Of a DNA stretch of 64,000 nucleotides, positions 51,501 through 59,098 are shown one piece after another. Below the pieces are notes generated by a model. That model made no database searches and was not told where the DNA came from. It was given only the letters and a program-made list of their open reading frames with translations. Origin of the DNA: Oerskovia flava (lineage in GTDB: Bacteria; Actinomycetota; Actinomycetes; Actinomycetales; Cellulomonadaceae). The number at the start of each line of letters is the position of its first letter. Position 1 is the stretch's first letter. The stretch covers positions 372,001 to 436,000 of the forward strand of contig NZ_JAOXSR010000001.1 of the NCBI RefSeq assembly GCF_026163685.1, given 5' to 3'. The translations under genes and the position numbers were made by a program.

Positions 51501-52113
51501 CGGCCGTCGAGCTGAAGCCGCCCGAGACGTATCCGCTGACGGTCATGAACCACGGCGGGGAGTTGGAGAACGTCTCCCAGTGCGTGACGTCGTCCTTGAT
51601 GCGGTCGACCCACCAGCGCTGCGTCGCGTCCGCGTCGGGGTCCCAGTGGTCCGGGTCCGCCGGGTCCCACCAGTCGACGTCGGTACGCGTGGTGCCCTCC
51701 GGGGCCTTCCACCAGCCGTCGACGGCGCCGCCCGCGCGCAGGTACGGCGGGACATCGGGCGCGTTGCCGCCGCCGACGTTGTAGCGGGCGATGTTGAGGT
51801 TCAGCCCGTCGGGGCCGAAGACCATGTCGGCGAGCTCCTCGCGGATCTCGTCCGGGTAGTCGCCCGTCGCGTTGGCGAACCAGACGAGGCTCGTGCCCCA
51901 GCCCTCGAAGGGCTGGCCGGCGTAGCTCGGGTCGGGCGTCACCGTCACGGTGGGGAGGTCGGACTCGGCCGCGAGCGCGGCGGGGAGCGTGGCCGCCCCC
52001 ACGGCTGCGGTGCCCGACGGCGGGTGGGCGGTGGCGCTCATCGCACCACCGGTCAGGGTCACGGTGGCGACGCCCAGTGCGGCGACCCACCTCGTGCGTG
52101 CTCGTACGTTCAT
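48565..52113 (-). CDS. Secreted multidomain GH30 endo-galactanase-like enzyme
   Basis: 1182 residues. Signal peptide about 1-29. The GH30 barrel runs from about 60 to 440, with acid/base Glu242 in DPFNEPNTNYW and nucleophile Glu350 in LWMSEVGGN, closed by its beta-sandwich to about 545. Then come a ricin-type beta-trefoil (about 555-705, ending NQRWRI), two Ig-like modules (710-785, 786-862), an F5/8C-like carbohydrate-binding domain (865-1006), a cadherin-like beta module (1012-1090, DYTIAW) and the 85-residue two-Cys C-terminal domain shared with the PL11 lyase. GH30 members of this type cut beta-1,6-galactan in arabinogalactan, fitting the GH42, GH51 and transporter neighbours. Confidence 0.9.
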   Translation of the reverse strand: MNVRARTRWVAALGVATVTLTGGAMSATAHPPSGTAAVGAATLPAALAAESDLPTVTVTPDPSYAGQPFEGWGTSLVWFANATGDYPDEIREELADMVFGPDGLNLNIARYNVGGGNAPDVPPYLRAGGAVDGWWKAPEGTTRTDVDWWDPADPDHWDPDADATQRWWVDRIKDDVTHWETFSNSPPWFMTVSGYVSGGFSSTADQLKTESIDDFAAYMVGVTERLEDAHGIEVDTIDPFNEPNTNYWGTQLGSDGNPTGGRQEGAHMGPGLQAQVIPALADALDGSATDAVIAAMDETNPGTFATNWNSYPDAVRDQVAQLNVHTYGTGQRTTVRDIAKGEDKPLWMSEVGGNWSSTGQDFETMESGVGSAQHIIDDLRELEPSAWVFWQPVEDYNNMAPGGESANGMNWGEIQIPFDCTAEDTLATCPIYTNTKYWATQNFTHYIEPGDSLIGTDDLNSTAAVAADGESATVVHVNAGESARAVELDLSGFGEVAADATVTPVVTSTAGYLVEGEAVAVEQSGDAAPHATLTVPAESVTTFVVDGVSGVADDAALVQAGHVYRLDGAQSNRSLAPAATGDGVVIRTDAAVAEQAWELTALGAPEGSGTHRTRYAVTNAATGEQLAVDAETSAVLVPAPDDVSSTPLAAQWTLSTTGDGTYTLVNASSKTLLEVGGQATADGSPVGTYLANSGINQRWRIVDETVLGTQDVEAFTTPGVAPELPDVVTPVYRDGARGGLPVTWDVPGDEAWAQPGTVEVTGTVALPTGGEQTATARVVVDTLERTLPARAKAYAGGEPELPTTVSALAAGGDEVQRPVTWDDAPAGAFDEVGVVELTGTADAGVLDGEPTTLPAVVRVQVTEATSANGALATGTTTAATFTEPGYSVTGVVNGVLTDKAWSNWVSGTKRANDTLTVTLPAERDVTGVVTHFWKDGSSASWAQSVRAQALVDGTWTDVGEPVAVDAPTTGPAPAVTVPVDVRTSAVRVVLTARDNTHMVVSEIEVLAKVPGTGTDAAASGITVDGEALAGFDPEVTAYAVAAGDVPEVAAVAHDPYASVDVAPAEEVPGTTTVRVTAEDGSTRDYTIAWSADAPAAPLTVTADTRCLAGKVFLAVRATNDGETPLDITLSTPFGTRTVADVAPGRSAYQSFATRAASIEAGEAQASAAGADASASYAAADCG

Positions 52114-52176
52114 CCTCGAACTGCCTTTCTCTCGCGGCTCTGCGAACGGGCTGTGCGTGCTGGTGCGTGCCTGCTG

Positions 52177-52196
52177 GTGCGTGCGTGCGTGCGTGC
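52177..52196. repeat. GTGC tetranucleotide microsatellite
   Basis: Five uninterrupted GTGC units, inside a longer GTG/CTG-rich stretch (52151-52210), lie 64-83 bp upstream of the GH30 start. Slippage here could change promoter or leader spacing. Confidence 0.7.
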
Positions 52197-52253
52197 GTTC
52201 GTGCTGGTGCTGCGGTCGTGCGGGACGTGCGGGCAGAGCAGACCGGGGCGCGC

Positions 52254-52279
52254 GCGGGGCCGGGTCGGTCCGGCCCCGC
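52254..52279 (-). terminator. Hairpin after the GH42 gene
   Basis: GCGGGGCCGG (52254-52263) and CCGGCCCCGC (52270-52279) form a perfect 10-bp stem with a 6-nt loop, 11 bp after the GH42 stop. It may separate GH42 and GH30 transcripts. Confidence 0.6.
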
Positions 52280-52290
52280 GGGCGGTGGGG

Positions 52291-54363
52291 TCAGGCGCCG
52301 GTGCGCGGGCGGCGCAGCACGGCGACACCACGCGGCGCGAGCACGACCGGGCCGGTGGCCCCGGCTCGCGTCCCGATCAGGACCTCGCCGGAGAGCTCGT
52401 CGACGTCGACCTGGTGCGCGGTGCGGTTGACGAGGAACCAGAACTCGTCGTCGTCGGTCGCGCGCACCGCGAGCTCGACGTCGCCGCGGACGGGTGCCGG
52501 CAGCTCGCTCGGCACGCCCGCGTCGTCGAGCAGGCGGCGCAGCACCGGGGTGAGGCCGGTGCCCAGGCGGGTCGACACGTACGTCGCGGACCCGGACCCG
52601 ACGGGGCGGCGCGTGATCGCCGGCCGGCCACCGTGCTCACCGGTCTTGTACCAGGCGAGGGTCTGGACGGCCGGGTCGGTCACCGTGATCGGCTCGGACC
52701 ACAGGGTGCCCTCGACGCCGTCGGCGCCGTCGTCGATGAGCACGGACTCGCCGTCGAGCAGCGGGGCGAACTCCTCCACGCGGATCCCGAGCAGCTCGCT
52801 GAACGCGCCGGGGTAACCACCGAGGTGGATGTGGTCGTTCTCGTCGACGATCCCCGAGAAGTAGGTGACGACGAGGTGGCCACCCCCCTGGACGAACTCG
52901 TCCAGACGGGTACCGAGGCCACCGGGCACGACGTGCAGGACGGGTGCCACGACGAGGTCGTACCCGGACAGGTCGGTGTGCGCGGGCACGACGTCGACGC
53001 GCACGCCCGCCGCGAGGAACGCCGAGTACCAGTCGAGGGCCTCCTGGCGGTAGCGCAGCGCGTTGTGCGGGTGGGAGTCGAGCTCGCTCGCCCACCAGGA
53101 GTCCCAGTCGAAGAGGATCGCCGTGCGGGCGGGGAGCTGGTGCGAGCCCGCGACCGGGGCGAGGCTCTCGAGGGTGGCGCCGAGGTCGCGCACGGCGCGG
53201 TGCAGCACGCTGTCCTCGCCGGCGTGCGGGACCATCCCGGAGTGGTACTTCTCGGCGCCCGCACGGGACTGGCGCCACTGGAAGAAGCAGACCGCGTCGG
53301 CGCCGTGCGCCACGTGCGTCAGGGAGTCGCGCACGAGCTCGCCCGGCTTCTTCGCGACGTTGACGGGCTGCCAGTTCACGGCGCTCGTCGAGTGCTCCAT
53401 GAGGAACCACGGCAGGCCGCCCGCGATGTGACCGGTGAGGTTCGCGGAGAACGAGAGCTCGTCGTGGGCCTGGACGCCGGGCAGGACGTAGTGGTCGTTG
53501 GAGACGAAGTCGATCTCCTGCGCCCAGTCGGCGTAGTCCATGCCCTTGGTCTCGCCCATGACCATGAAGTTCGTCGTCACGGGGACGTCGGGCGTGAGGT
53601 CGCGCAGGATGTCCCGCTCGGCGCGCAGGTAGTCCTTCAGCGCGTCGGAGGAGAACCGCTTGAAGTCGAGCTGCTGCGTCGGGTTCGGGTGGGACCCGGC
53701 CAGGCGCGGCGGCAGGATCTGGTCCCACGCGCTGTAGCGCTGCGACCAGAACGCGGTGCCCCACGCGTCGTTGAGGTCGTCGAGCGTCGGGTAGCGGTTG
53801 CGCAGCCAGGTGCGGAAGGCACCGGCCGCGTCGTCGCTGTAGTCGTAGATGTTGTGGCAGCCCAGCTCGTTCGAGACGTGCCACGCGGTGAGCGCCGGGT
53901 GGTCGGCGTAGCGCTCGGCCATGGTCCGCACGAGCCGGAGGGCGTGCTCGCGGAACACCGGTGACGTCGGCCGCCAGTGCTGGCGCGCGCCGGGCCACAC
54001 CGTCTCCCCGGTGGAGGTCACCGGCAGGATCTCGGGGTGCGCCGTCGTCAGCCACGGCGGTGGGGACGCGGTCGCGGTCGCGAGGTCGACGGCGATCCCG
54101 TTCTCGTGCAGCAGGTCGAGGATCGCGTCGAGCCACGCGAAGTCCCACGTGTCGGCCGTCGGCTGCAGGCGGGCCCAGGAGAAGATCGCGACCGAGACGA
54201 TGTTGACGCCCGCCGCGCGCATGAGCCGCACGTCCTCGTCCCACACCTCACGCGGCCACTGCTCCGGGTTGTAGTCCGCGCCGAAGGCGAGTCGCGGCGT
54301 CGGGCGCTCGCCGTCGCCGGTGGTGGGCCAGCGGAGCCAGCGGTGCGGGGACGTGGTCGACAT
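52291..54363 (-). CDS. Beta-galactosidase, glycoside hydrolase family 42 (second copy)
   Basis: 690 residues, no signal peptide, hence cytoplasmic. Same architecture as the enzyme at 24894: LAFGADYNPEQWP at the N-terminus, acid/base Glu166 in WHVSNELGCH, nucleophile Glu323 in FLMEHSTSAVNW, and VTYFSGIVDENDHIHLGGYPG in the C-terminal part. The two are paralogues that differ most after residue 420. Here it follows an ABC transporter operon for (arabino)galactan fragments. GAGGAGC lies 10 nt before the ATG. The frame is open further upstream, but that region includes a hairpin. Confidence 0.94.
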   Translation of the reverse strand: MSTTSPHRWLRWPTTGDGERPTPRLAFGADYNPEQWPREVWDEDVRLMRAAGVNIVSVAIFSWARLQPTADTWDFAWLDAILDLLHENGIAVDLATATASPPPWLTTAHPEILPVTSTGETVWPGARQHWRPTSPVFREHALRLVRTMAERYADHPALTAWHVSNELGCHNIYDYSDDAAGAFRTWLRNRYPTLDDLNDAWGTAFWSQRYSAWDQILPPRLAGSHPNPTQQLDFKRFSSDALKDYLRAERDILRDLTPDVPVTTNFMVMGETKGMDYADWAQEIDFVSNDHYVLPGVQAHDELSFSANLTGHIAGGLPWFLMEHSTSAVNWQPVNVAKKPGELVRDSLTHVAHGADAVCFFQWRQSRAGAEKYHSGMVPHAGEDSVLHRAVRDLGATLESLAPVAGSHQLPARTAILFDWDSWWASELDSHPHNALRYRQEALDWYSAFLAAGVRVDVVPAHTDLSGYDLVVAPVLHVVPGGLGTRLDEFVQGGGHLVVTYFSGIVDENDHIHLGGYPGAFSELLGIRVEEFAPLLDGESVLIDDGADGVEGTLWSEPITVTDPAVQTLAWYKTGEHGGRPAITRRPVGSGSATYVSTRLGTGLTPVLRRLLDDAGVPSELPAPVRGDVELAVRATDDDEFWFLVNRTAHQVDVDELSGEVLIGTRAGATGPVVLAPRGVAVLRRPRTGA

Positions 54364-54418
54364 GGGGTGGAGCTCCTCGTTCGATGCAGAAAGGGTGGTG
54401 CGGCTGCGGGGTCCTGCA

Positions 54419-54449
54419 CGGGGCGGGCGGCTGCTCGCCGCCCGCCCCG
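54419..54449 (-). terminator. Hairpin between binding-protein and GH42 genes
   Basis: A 13-bp GC-only perfect stem (54419-54431 with 54437-54449) and a 5-nt loop begin 6 bp after the binding-protein stop. The matching position of the 14909 hairpin after the other receptor gene suggests a common way to raise receptor mRNA over its neighbours. Confidence 0.6.
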
Positions 54450-54455
54450 CACCGG

Positions 54456-55793
54456 TCACTCGGTGACGGTGAAGCCCTGGTCGCTGCCGTAGGCGACCGA
54501 GGCGTCCTGCCAGCTCTGCAGGCCGTCGGTGAGGGTCGTGCCGCCGACGTAGGCCTGGCCGACCGTGTCGTTGAAGATCGAGTTCGCGTACACCTGGAAC
54601 GGCAGGTACGCCCAGCCCTCGACGACGTTCGCCGCGGAGTCCGCGAGGACCTCGTTGACCGCCTGGCCACCGAAGTACTCGAACTCGACGTCGCGGAACT
54701 CCGCGCCCTCGAGGTCGGCCGTCGTCGCGGGGAACGCGCCGCCCTCGATGCGGGTCTGGACGCCGTCACCGACGGTCGCGTACTCGAGGAAGGCCCAGGC
54801 GAGGTCCTTGTTCTCGCTCGCCTCGGGGATCGCGAGCGAGGAGCCGCCGTTCTCGGCGGTCGCGGTCGCGCCCTCCTCCCACTGCGGCATCGGGGCCACG
54901 GCCCAGTCGCCTGCGGCGCCGGGGACGCTCGACTCGAGGTTCCCGCGCATCCACGCACCGATCACGAGGGTCGCGATCGAGCCGTCGGACAGGCCCTGGT
55001 ACCACTCGTCGCTCCACGAGCTGACCGGGGCGACGAGCTCGTCGTCGATCATCGTCTGCCAGGTGTCGGCGAAGGTCTGCGAGCCCTCGTCGGAGAAGTC
55101 GATCGTCACGTTCGTGCCGTCGACCTGGTACGGCTGGCCGCCGGCCTGCCAGATGAGGCTCGTGGTGAAGCCGGCGTCGCCGGTGTCGTTCGTGATGTAC
55201 GCGCCCGGGTCGGCCTCCTGGAGCTCACGGCCTGCCTCGATGTACTCGTCCCACGTCGTCGGGACCTCGATGCCGTGCTCGTCGAAGACGCGCTTGTTGT
55301 AGAACAGCGCCATCGGGCCCGAGTCGGTGGGCAGGGCGTAGATGCCCTCGCCCTGTGCGACGGCGCCCCACGGGCCGGGGGTGAACGTGTCGGCGAGCTC
55401 GTCGGCGCCGTACGGCGTGAGGTCCGCGAGCGACTCCGACAGGGAGAACTGGGGGAGGGCGTAGAACTCCACCTGGGCGAGGTCGGGCGCACCCGAGCCG
55501 GCCGCGATGGCGTTCTGCAGGGCGGTGTACTGGTCGTTGCCAGTACCGGCGTTGACGAGCTCGATCGTGACGCCCGGGTTCTCGGCCTCGAAGTCGGCGG
55601 CGACGTCGGTCAGCGTGGGGTCCCACGCCCAGACGGTGAGGGTGCCGCCCTCTTCGAGGGCGCTCTGGGCGTCCGCGGGGGAGGCGTCGTCGTCGCTGCC
55701 GCCGCCGCATGCGGTGAGCGTCAGGGCGAGGGCGCCGATCGCGGCGACCGTCGCGGTCGCGCGGGAGCGCGTGCGGTGGGTGGTGGTGAACAT
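54456..55793 (-). CDS. ABC sugar-binding lipoprotein (extracellular solute-binding family 1)
   Basis: 445 residues. Signal peptide with lipobox LTLTAC (Cys about 29) and a Gly/Ser/Asp linker, then the family-1 fold: GTLTVWAWDPTLTDVAADFEAENPGVTIEL, LPQFSLSESLADLTPYG, YALPTDSGPMALFYNKRVFDEHGI and GDWAVAPMPQW. It is the third gene after two permeases, followed by GH42, so beta-galacto-oligosaccharides are the likely ligand (inferred). GAGAGGAAC lies upstream of the ATG at 55793. Confidence 0.9.
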   Translation of the reverse strand: MFTTTHRTRSRATATVAAIGALALTLTACGGGSDDDASPADAQSALEEGGTLTVWAWDPTLTDVAADFEAENPGVTIELVNAGTGNDQYTALQNAIAAGSGAPDLAQVEFYALPQFSLSESLADLTPYGADELADTFTPGPWGAVAQGEGIYALPTDSGPMALFYNKRVFDEHGIEVPTTWDEYIEAGRELQEADPGAYITNDTGDAGFTTSLIWQAGGQPYQVDGTNVTIDFSDEGSQTFADTWQTMIDDELVAPVSSWSDEWYQGLSDGSIATLVIGAWMRGNLESSVPGAAGDWAVAPMPQWEEGATATAENGGSSLAIPEASENKDLAWAFLEYATVGDGVQTRIEGGAFPATTADLEGAEFRDVEFEYFGGQAVNEVLADSAANVVEGWAYLPFQVYANSIFNDTVGQAYVGGTTLTDGLQSWQDASVAYGSDQGFTVTE

Positions 55794-55858
55794 GGAGGTT
55801 CCTCTCACTTCGTCGTCAGACGGATCGGTGCGGGTGGTGCTGGGGGAGATGTGCGGGC

Positions 55859-56800
55859 CTACTCCTTGACGGAGCCGGCCGCGAGTCCTGACTGCCAGTA
55901 GCGCTGCAGGAGGAGGAAGGCGGCGATCAGCGGGAGGATCGTCAGGAGCGACCCGGTGATCACGAGGTTGAAGATGGCCTCGCCGCCGGCCGTGGACGCC
56001 TGCGCGTTCCAGGCGTTGAGCCCGAGCGTCAGGGGGTACCAGGAGGGGTCCTTGAGCATGATCAGCGGCAGGAAGTAGTTGTTCCACGTCGCGACCATGG
56101 TGAAGAGCAGGACCGTGACGATGCCGGGGGCGAGCAGCGGCATGCTGATCTGGAAGAACGTGCGGAACTCGCTCGCGCCGTCGACGCGTGCCGCCTCGAG
56201 CATCTCGGTCGGCACGGCCTCCGCGGCGAAGGTCCACATGAGGTAGAGGCCGAACGGCGAGATGAGCGACGGGATGATCACGGCCCACGGCGTGTTCGTC
56301 AGGCCCATCTGGCTGAACATGAGGAACGTCGGCACGGCGAGCGCCGTGCCGGGCACGGCGACCGCGCCGATGACGACGGCGAACACCCCGCGCTTGCCGG
56401 GGAAGTCGAACTTCGCCAGGGCGTAGCCCCCGAGGATCGCGAGGAAGGTCGCGCCCCCGGCGCCCAGCACGACGTACAGGACGGTGTTGGCGAGCCAGCG
56501 GCCGAAGATGCCGTCGTCGTACGTCAGGGTCTGGGCGATGTTGTCGAAGAGCGCGAAGTCGCCCGCGAACCACAGGCCGAACGAGTCGAACAGGTTCGCC
56601 TGCGTCTTGCTCGCGTTGATGACGAGCCAGAGCAGGGGGACGAGGGAGTACACGAGCACGATGCCGGTGAGCACGGTGAGGACCACGTTGCGGCGCGGCT
56701 TCTCCACCGAGTGCCGGCGTCCGCTGCGCAGGCTCGACGGGGACGACGTGCGGGCGGGGCGGGCCCCGGGCGCGGCGGGGACGGTGGCGGTGTGCGTCAT
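55859..56800 (-). CDS. ABC sugar transporter permease (MalG type)
   Basis: 313 residues. A 35-residue polar N-terminus is followed by six membrane segments: LTVLTGIVLVYSLVPLLWLVINASK, LANTVLYVVLGAGGATFLAILGGYALAKF, VPTFLMFSQMGLTNTPWAVIIPS. The EAA loop is EAARVDGASEFRTFFQISMPLLAPGI. The last residues (RYWQSGLAAGSVKE) are the family ending. It starts 2 bp after the stop of the partner permease at 56803. As in the first sugar operon, no ATPase gene is present. Confidence 0.91.
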   Translation of the reverse strand: MTHTATVPAAPGARPARTSSPSSLRSGRRHSVEKPRRNVVLTVLTGIVLVYSLVPLLWLVINASKTQANLFDSFGLWFAGDFALFDNIAQTLTYDDGIFGRWLANTVLYVVLGAGGATFLAILGGYALAKFDFPGKRGVFAVVIGAVAVPGTALAVPTFLMFSQMGLTNTPWAVIIPSLISPFGLYLMWTFAAEAVPTEMLEAARVDGASEFRTFFQISMPLLAPGIVTVLLFTMVATWNNYFLPLIMLKDPSWYPLTLGLNAWNAQASTAGGEAIFNLVITGSLLTILPLIAAFLLLQRYWQSGLAAGSVKE

Positions 56801-56802
56801 GG

Positions 56803-57732
56803 TCAGCTCTCCTTGCGCATGCCGCGGAGCTGGACGACGTAGGCGATCACCATCGTGATGAGGCCCATGATGATCGCCACCGTGGCGGAGTAGTTGTACT
56901 GCTGGCCGGAGAACGACAGCGAGTAGGCGTACAGGTTCGGGGTGAAGTAGGTCGAGATCGCGTTCGGCGCGAGCGACTGCAGGATGCTCGGCTCGTTGAA
57001 GAGCTGGAAGCTGCCGATGATCGAGAAGATCGTGGCGATGACGAGGGCGCCGCGGATCGCGGGGAGCTTGATGGCGCGCACGATGCGGAGCTGCCCGGCG
57101 CCGTCGATCTCCGCGGCCTCGTAGAGCGAGGTGGGGATCGTCCGCAGCGCGGAGTAGAAGATCAGCATGTTGTAGCCGACGAACTCCCAGGTCACGATGT
57201 TGCCGATGGACAGCAGGACCCAGTCCGGGGAGAGCGGGTTCGGGATCGACGTGCCGAGCCAGTCGTTGATGTTGCCGACGAGCCCGAACCGGGTGCCGTA
57301 CATGAAGCCCCACATGAGGGTCGCCACGACGGCAGGTACGGCGTACGGCAGGAAGATCGAGATCCGGAAGAAGTTCTTGCCGTGCAGGCGGCCGCTGTCG
57401 ATCGCGAGCGCGACCAGCAGGGCGAGGCACAGCATGATCGGCACCTGGACCACGAGGAAGAGCGAGACGCGGCTCAGCGCGGACCAGAACTGCGGGTCGC
57501 TCAGCGCTCGTGAGTAGTTGTCGAACCCCACGAACGCGTTGCCGCCGACGATCTGGTTGCGGAACAGGCTGAGGTAGATCGAGTAGGCGATGGGCGCGAG
57601 GAAGACCAGCGCGAAGACCGCCATGAAGGGCCCGATGAAACCCCAGCCGATCCAGCGGCGGCGGCGGTGCCGGTGCGGGGCAGGGTCGGGCACGCCGTGC
57701 GCGGCGGCCACGGGTGGAGACAGCGTCGTCAT
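56803..57732 (-). CDS. ABC sugar transporter permease (MalF type)
   Basis: 309 residues. A His/Arg-rich N-terminus (HRHRRRRWIG) precedes the six membrane segments (GFIGPFMAVFALVFLAPIAYSIYLSLF and so on). The EAA loop reads EAAEIDGAGQLRIVRAIKLPAIRGAL. First gene of the minus-strand operon permease-permease-receptor-GH42, and divergent from the LacI gene at 57945 across a 212-bp region with two operators. AAGGAAG lies 7 nt before the ATG. Probably imports arabinogalactan-derived galacto-oligosaccharides. Confidence 0.91.
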   Translation of the reverse strand: MTTLSPPVAAAHGVPDPAPHRHRRRRWIGWGFIGPFMAVFALVFLAPIAYSIYLSLFRNQIVGGNAFVGFDNYSRALSDPQFWSALSRVSLFLVVQVPIMLCLALLVALAIDSGRLHGKNFFRISIFLPYAVPAVVATLMWGFMYGTRFGLVGNINDWLGTSIPNPLSPDWVLLSIGNIVTWEFVGYNMLIFYSALRTIPTSLYEAAEIDGAGQLRIVRAIKLPAIRGALVIATIFSIIGSFQLFNEPSILQSLAPNAISTYFTPNLYAYSLSFSGQQYNYSATVAIIMGLITMVIAYVVQLRGMRKES

Positions 57733-57787
57733 GGTGCTTCCTTGCTGTTCGCGAGCTGGTCGTCAGGCCACCCGCGAGGGACCGCGG

Positions 57788-57837
57788 GTGTTTGCGTAAA
57801 CATCGGAGAACGGCCTCGTGGATGTTTACGTAAACAT
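57788..57837. promoter_or_regulatory. Paired palindromic operators between ABC operon and lacI
   Basis: ATGTTTACGTAAACAT (57822-57837) is a perfect 16-bp palindrome. GTGTTTGCGTAAACAT (57788-57803) is a near copy, 34 bp apart, about three helical turns, so two LacI dimers would bind the same face. A further inverted repeat CACCCGCG/CGCGGGTG (57769-57790) lies in the probable leader of the transporter operon. Confidence 0.75.
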
Positions 57838-57944
57838 GGACTACGGTGATCGTGGCACCGCCGCTCCGAGACGTCAAGTCCCACGTGAGCGCGGCGCAGC
57901 GAACGCTAGGGTGCGTCGCGGTCGACGGAAGGGCACGAGCAGGC

Positions 57945-59063
57945 ATGAGTCAGGGGCTGGACGAGGTCGCGCCGGAGCGACGCTCGGCGCAGGAAGATCC
58001 GGGCGCGGCGTCCGCGGTCGTGGAGGCTCACGTCCTCGGTGAGGTGCGCCCCGAGCGGCGCCGCCGCCGGGTGTCCATGGCCGACGTCGCGCGGCTTGCG
58101 GGGGTCTCCTCCCAGACCGTGTCGCGGGTCGCCAACGGCCACCCCGGCGTGGTCGACGAGACCCGCCGGCTGGTCCTGGGCGCGATGGCCGAGCTCGGAT
58201 ACCGCCCCAACAGCGCGGCGCGCGCCCTGAAGAGCGGTGAGTTCCGCACCATCGGCGTCATTCTCTTCACGCTCTCCACCACGGGGAACGTCCGCACCCT
58301 CGAGGCGATCGCGTCGTCCGCGGCCGCCGAGGGCTACGCGATCACGCTCATCCCGGTCGCCGTGCCGACGCAGGACGGCGTGCGGGGCGCGTTCACCCGG
58401 CTCGGGGAGCTCGCGGTCGACGCCGTCATCCTCCTCATGGAGGTCCACCTCCTCGACGCGGCCTCGGTCTCGCTCCCGCCCGGGGTGCAGGTCGTGGTCG
58501 CGGACTCGGACGCCGGCGACCAGTACAGCGTCGTGGACACCGACCAGGCCGACGGCACCCGCCAGGCGGTCGCCCACCTGCTCGACCTGGGGCACCGCAC
58601 GGTGCACCACCTGGCCGGTCCCGAGGAGTCGTTCGCGGCCGAGCGTCGCACCGCGGCGTGGCGGCGCACCCTCGAGGAGGCCGGGTGCCCCGTCCTGCCC
58701 GTCGAGCGCGGCGACTGGTCCGCCGAGTCCGGGTACCGGGCCGGGCTCCGGCTCGCGGCCGACCCCGCCTGCACCGCCGTGTTCGCCGCCAACGACGAGT
58801 TGGCCCTCGGGCTGCTGCGCGCCCTGCACGAGAGCGGGCGCCGCGTCCCGGAGGACGTCAGCGTCGTCGGCTTCGACGACATCTCCGAGGCGGGGTCGTT
58901 CCTGCCCCCGCTCACGACCGTCCACCAGGACTTCGCCGAGGTCGGCCGACGCTGCGTCGAGGGGGTGCTGCGCCAGTTCCGCAACGACGAGCACGAGCGC
59001 GGCACCCACCTCGTCCCGACCCACCTCGTCGTCCGGAGAAGCACCGGACCCGCGCCCCGCTGA
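57945..59063 (+). CDS. LacI-family transcriptional regulator
   Basis: 372 residues. About 40 extra polar residues precede the HTH (VSMADVARLAGVSSQTVSRVAN, about 44-65). Hinge YRPNSAARALKSGEF, then the effector domain (IGVILFTLSTTGNVRTLEAI, AVFAANDELALGLLRALHE, VVGFDDISEAGSFLPPLTTV). The ATG at 57945 is preceded by GAGCAGG. An internal start closer to the HTH (GTG 58071) is possible. It diverges from the galacto-oligosaccharide transporter operon and precedes GH51, so it probably controls both through the GTTTACGTAAAC sites. Confidence 0.91.
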   Translation: MSQGLDEVAPERRSAQEDPGAASAVVEAHVLGEVRPERRRRRVSMADVARLAGVSSQTVSRVANGHPGVVDETRRLVLGAMAELGYRPNSAARALKSGEFRTIGVILFTLSTTGNVRTLEAIASSAAAEGYAITLIPVAVPTQDGVRGAFTRLGELAVDAVILLMEVHLLDAASVSLPPGVQVVVADSDAGDQYSVVDTDQADGTRQAVAHLLDLGHRTVHHLAGPEESFAAERRTAAWRRTLEEAGCPVLPVERGDWSAESGYRAGLRLAADPACTAVFAANDELALGLLRALHESGRRVPEDVSVVGFDDISEAGSFLPPLTTVHQDFAEVGRRCVEGVLRQFRNDEHERGTHLVPTHLVVRRSTGPAPR

Positions 59064-59098
59064 CGCACCACCACACCGAGAGCCGAGGACTTCCGAGC

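Noticed and set aside
52151-52210. GTGC repeats as an origin or recombination site
   Set aside because: No iterons, DnaA boxes or integrase nearby.
48352-53964. A plus-strand open frame of about 1870 codons opposite the GH30 and GH42 genes
   Set aside because: Composition is Arg/Val/Gly/Asp-rich without any domain, and the reverse strand encodes clear GH30 and GH42 proteins with catalytic motifs. It is a by-product of high GC content.
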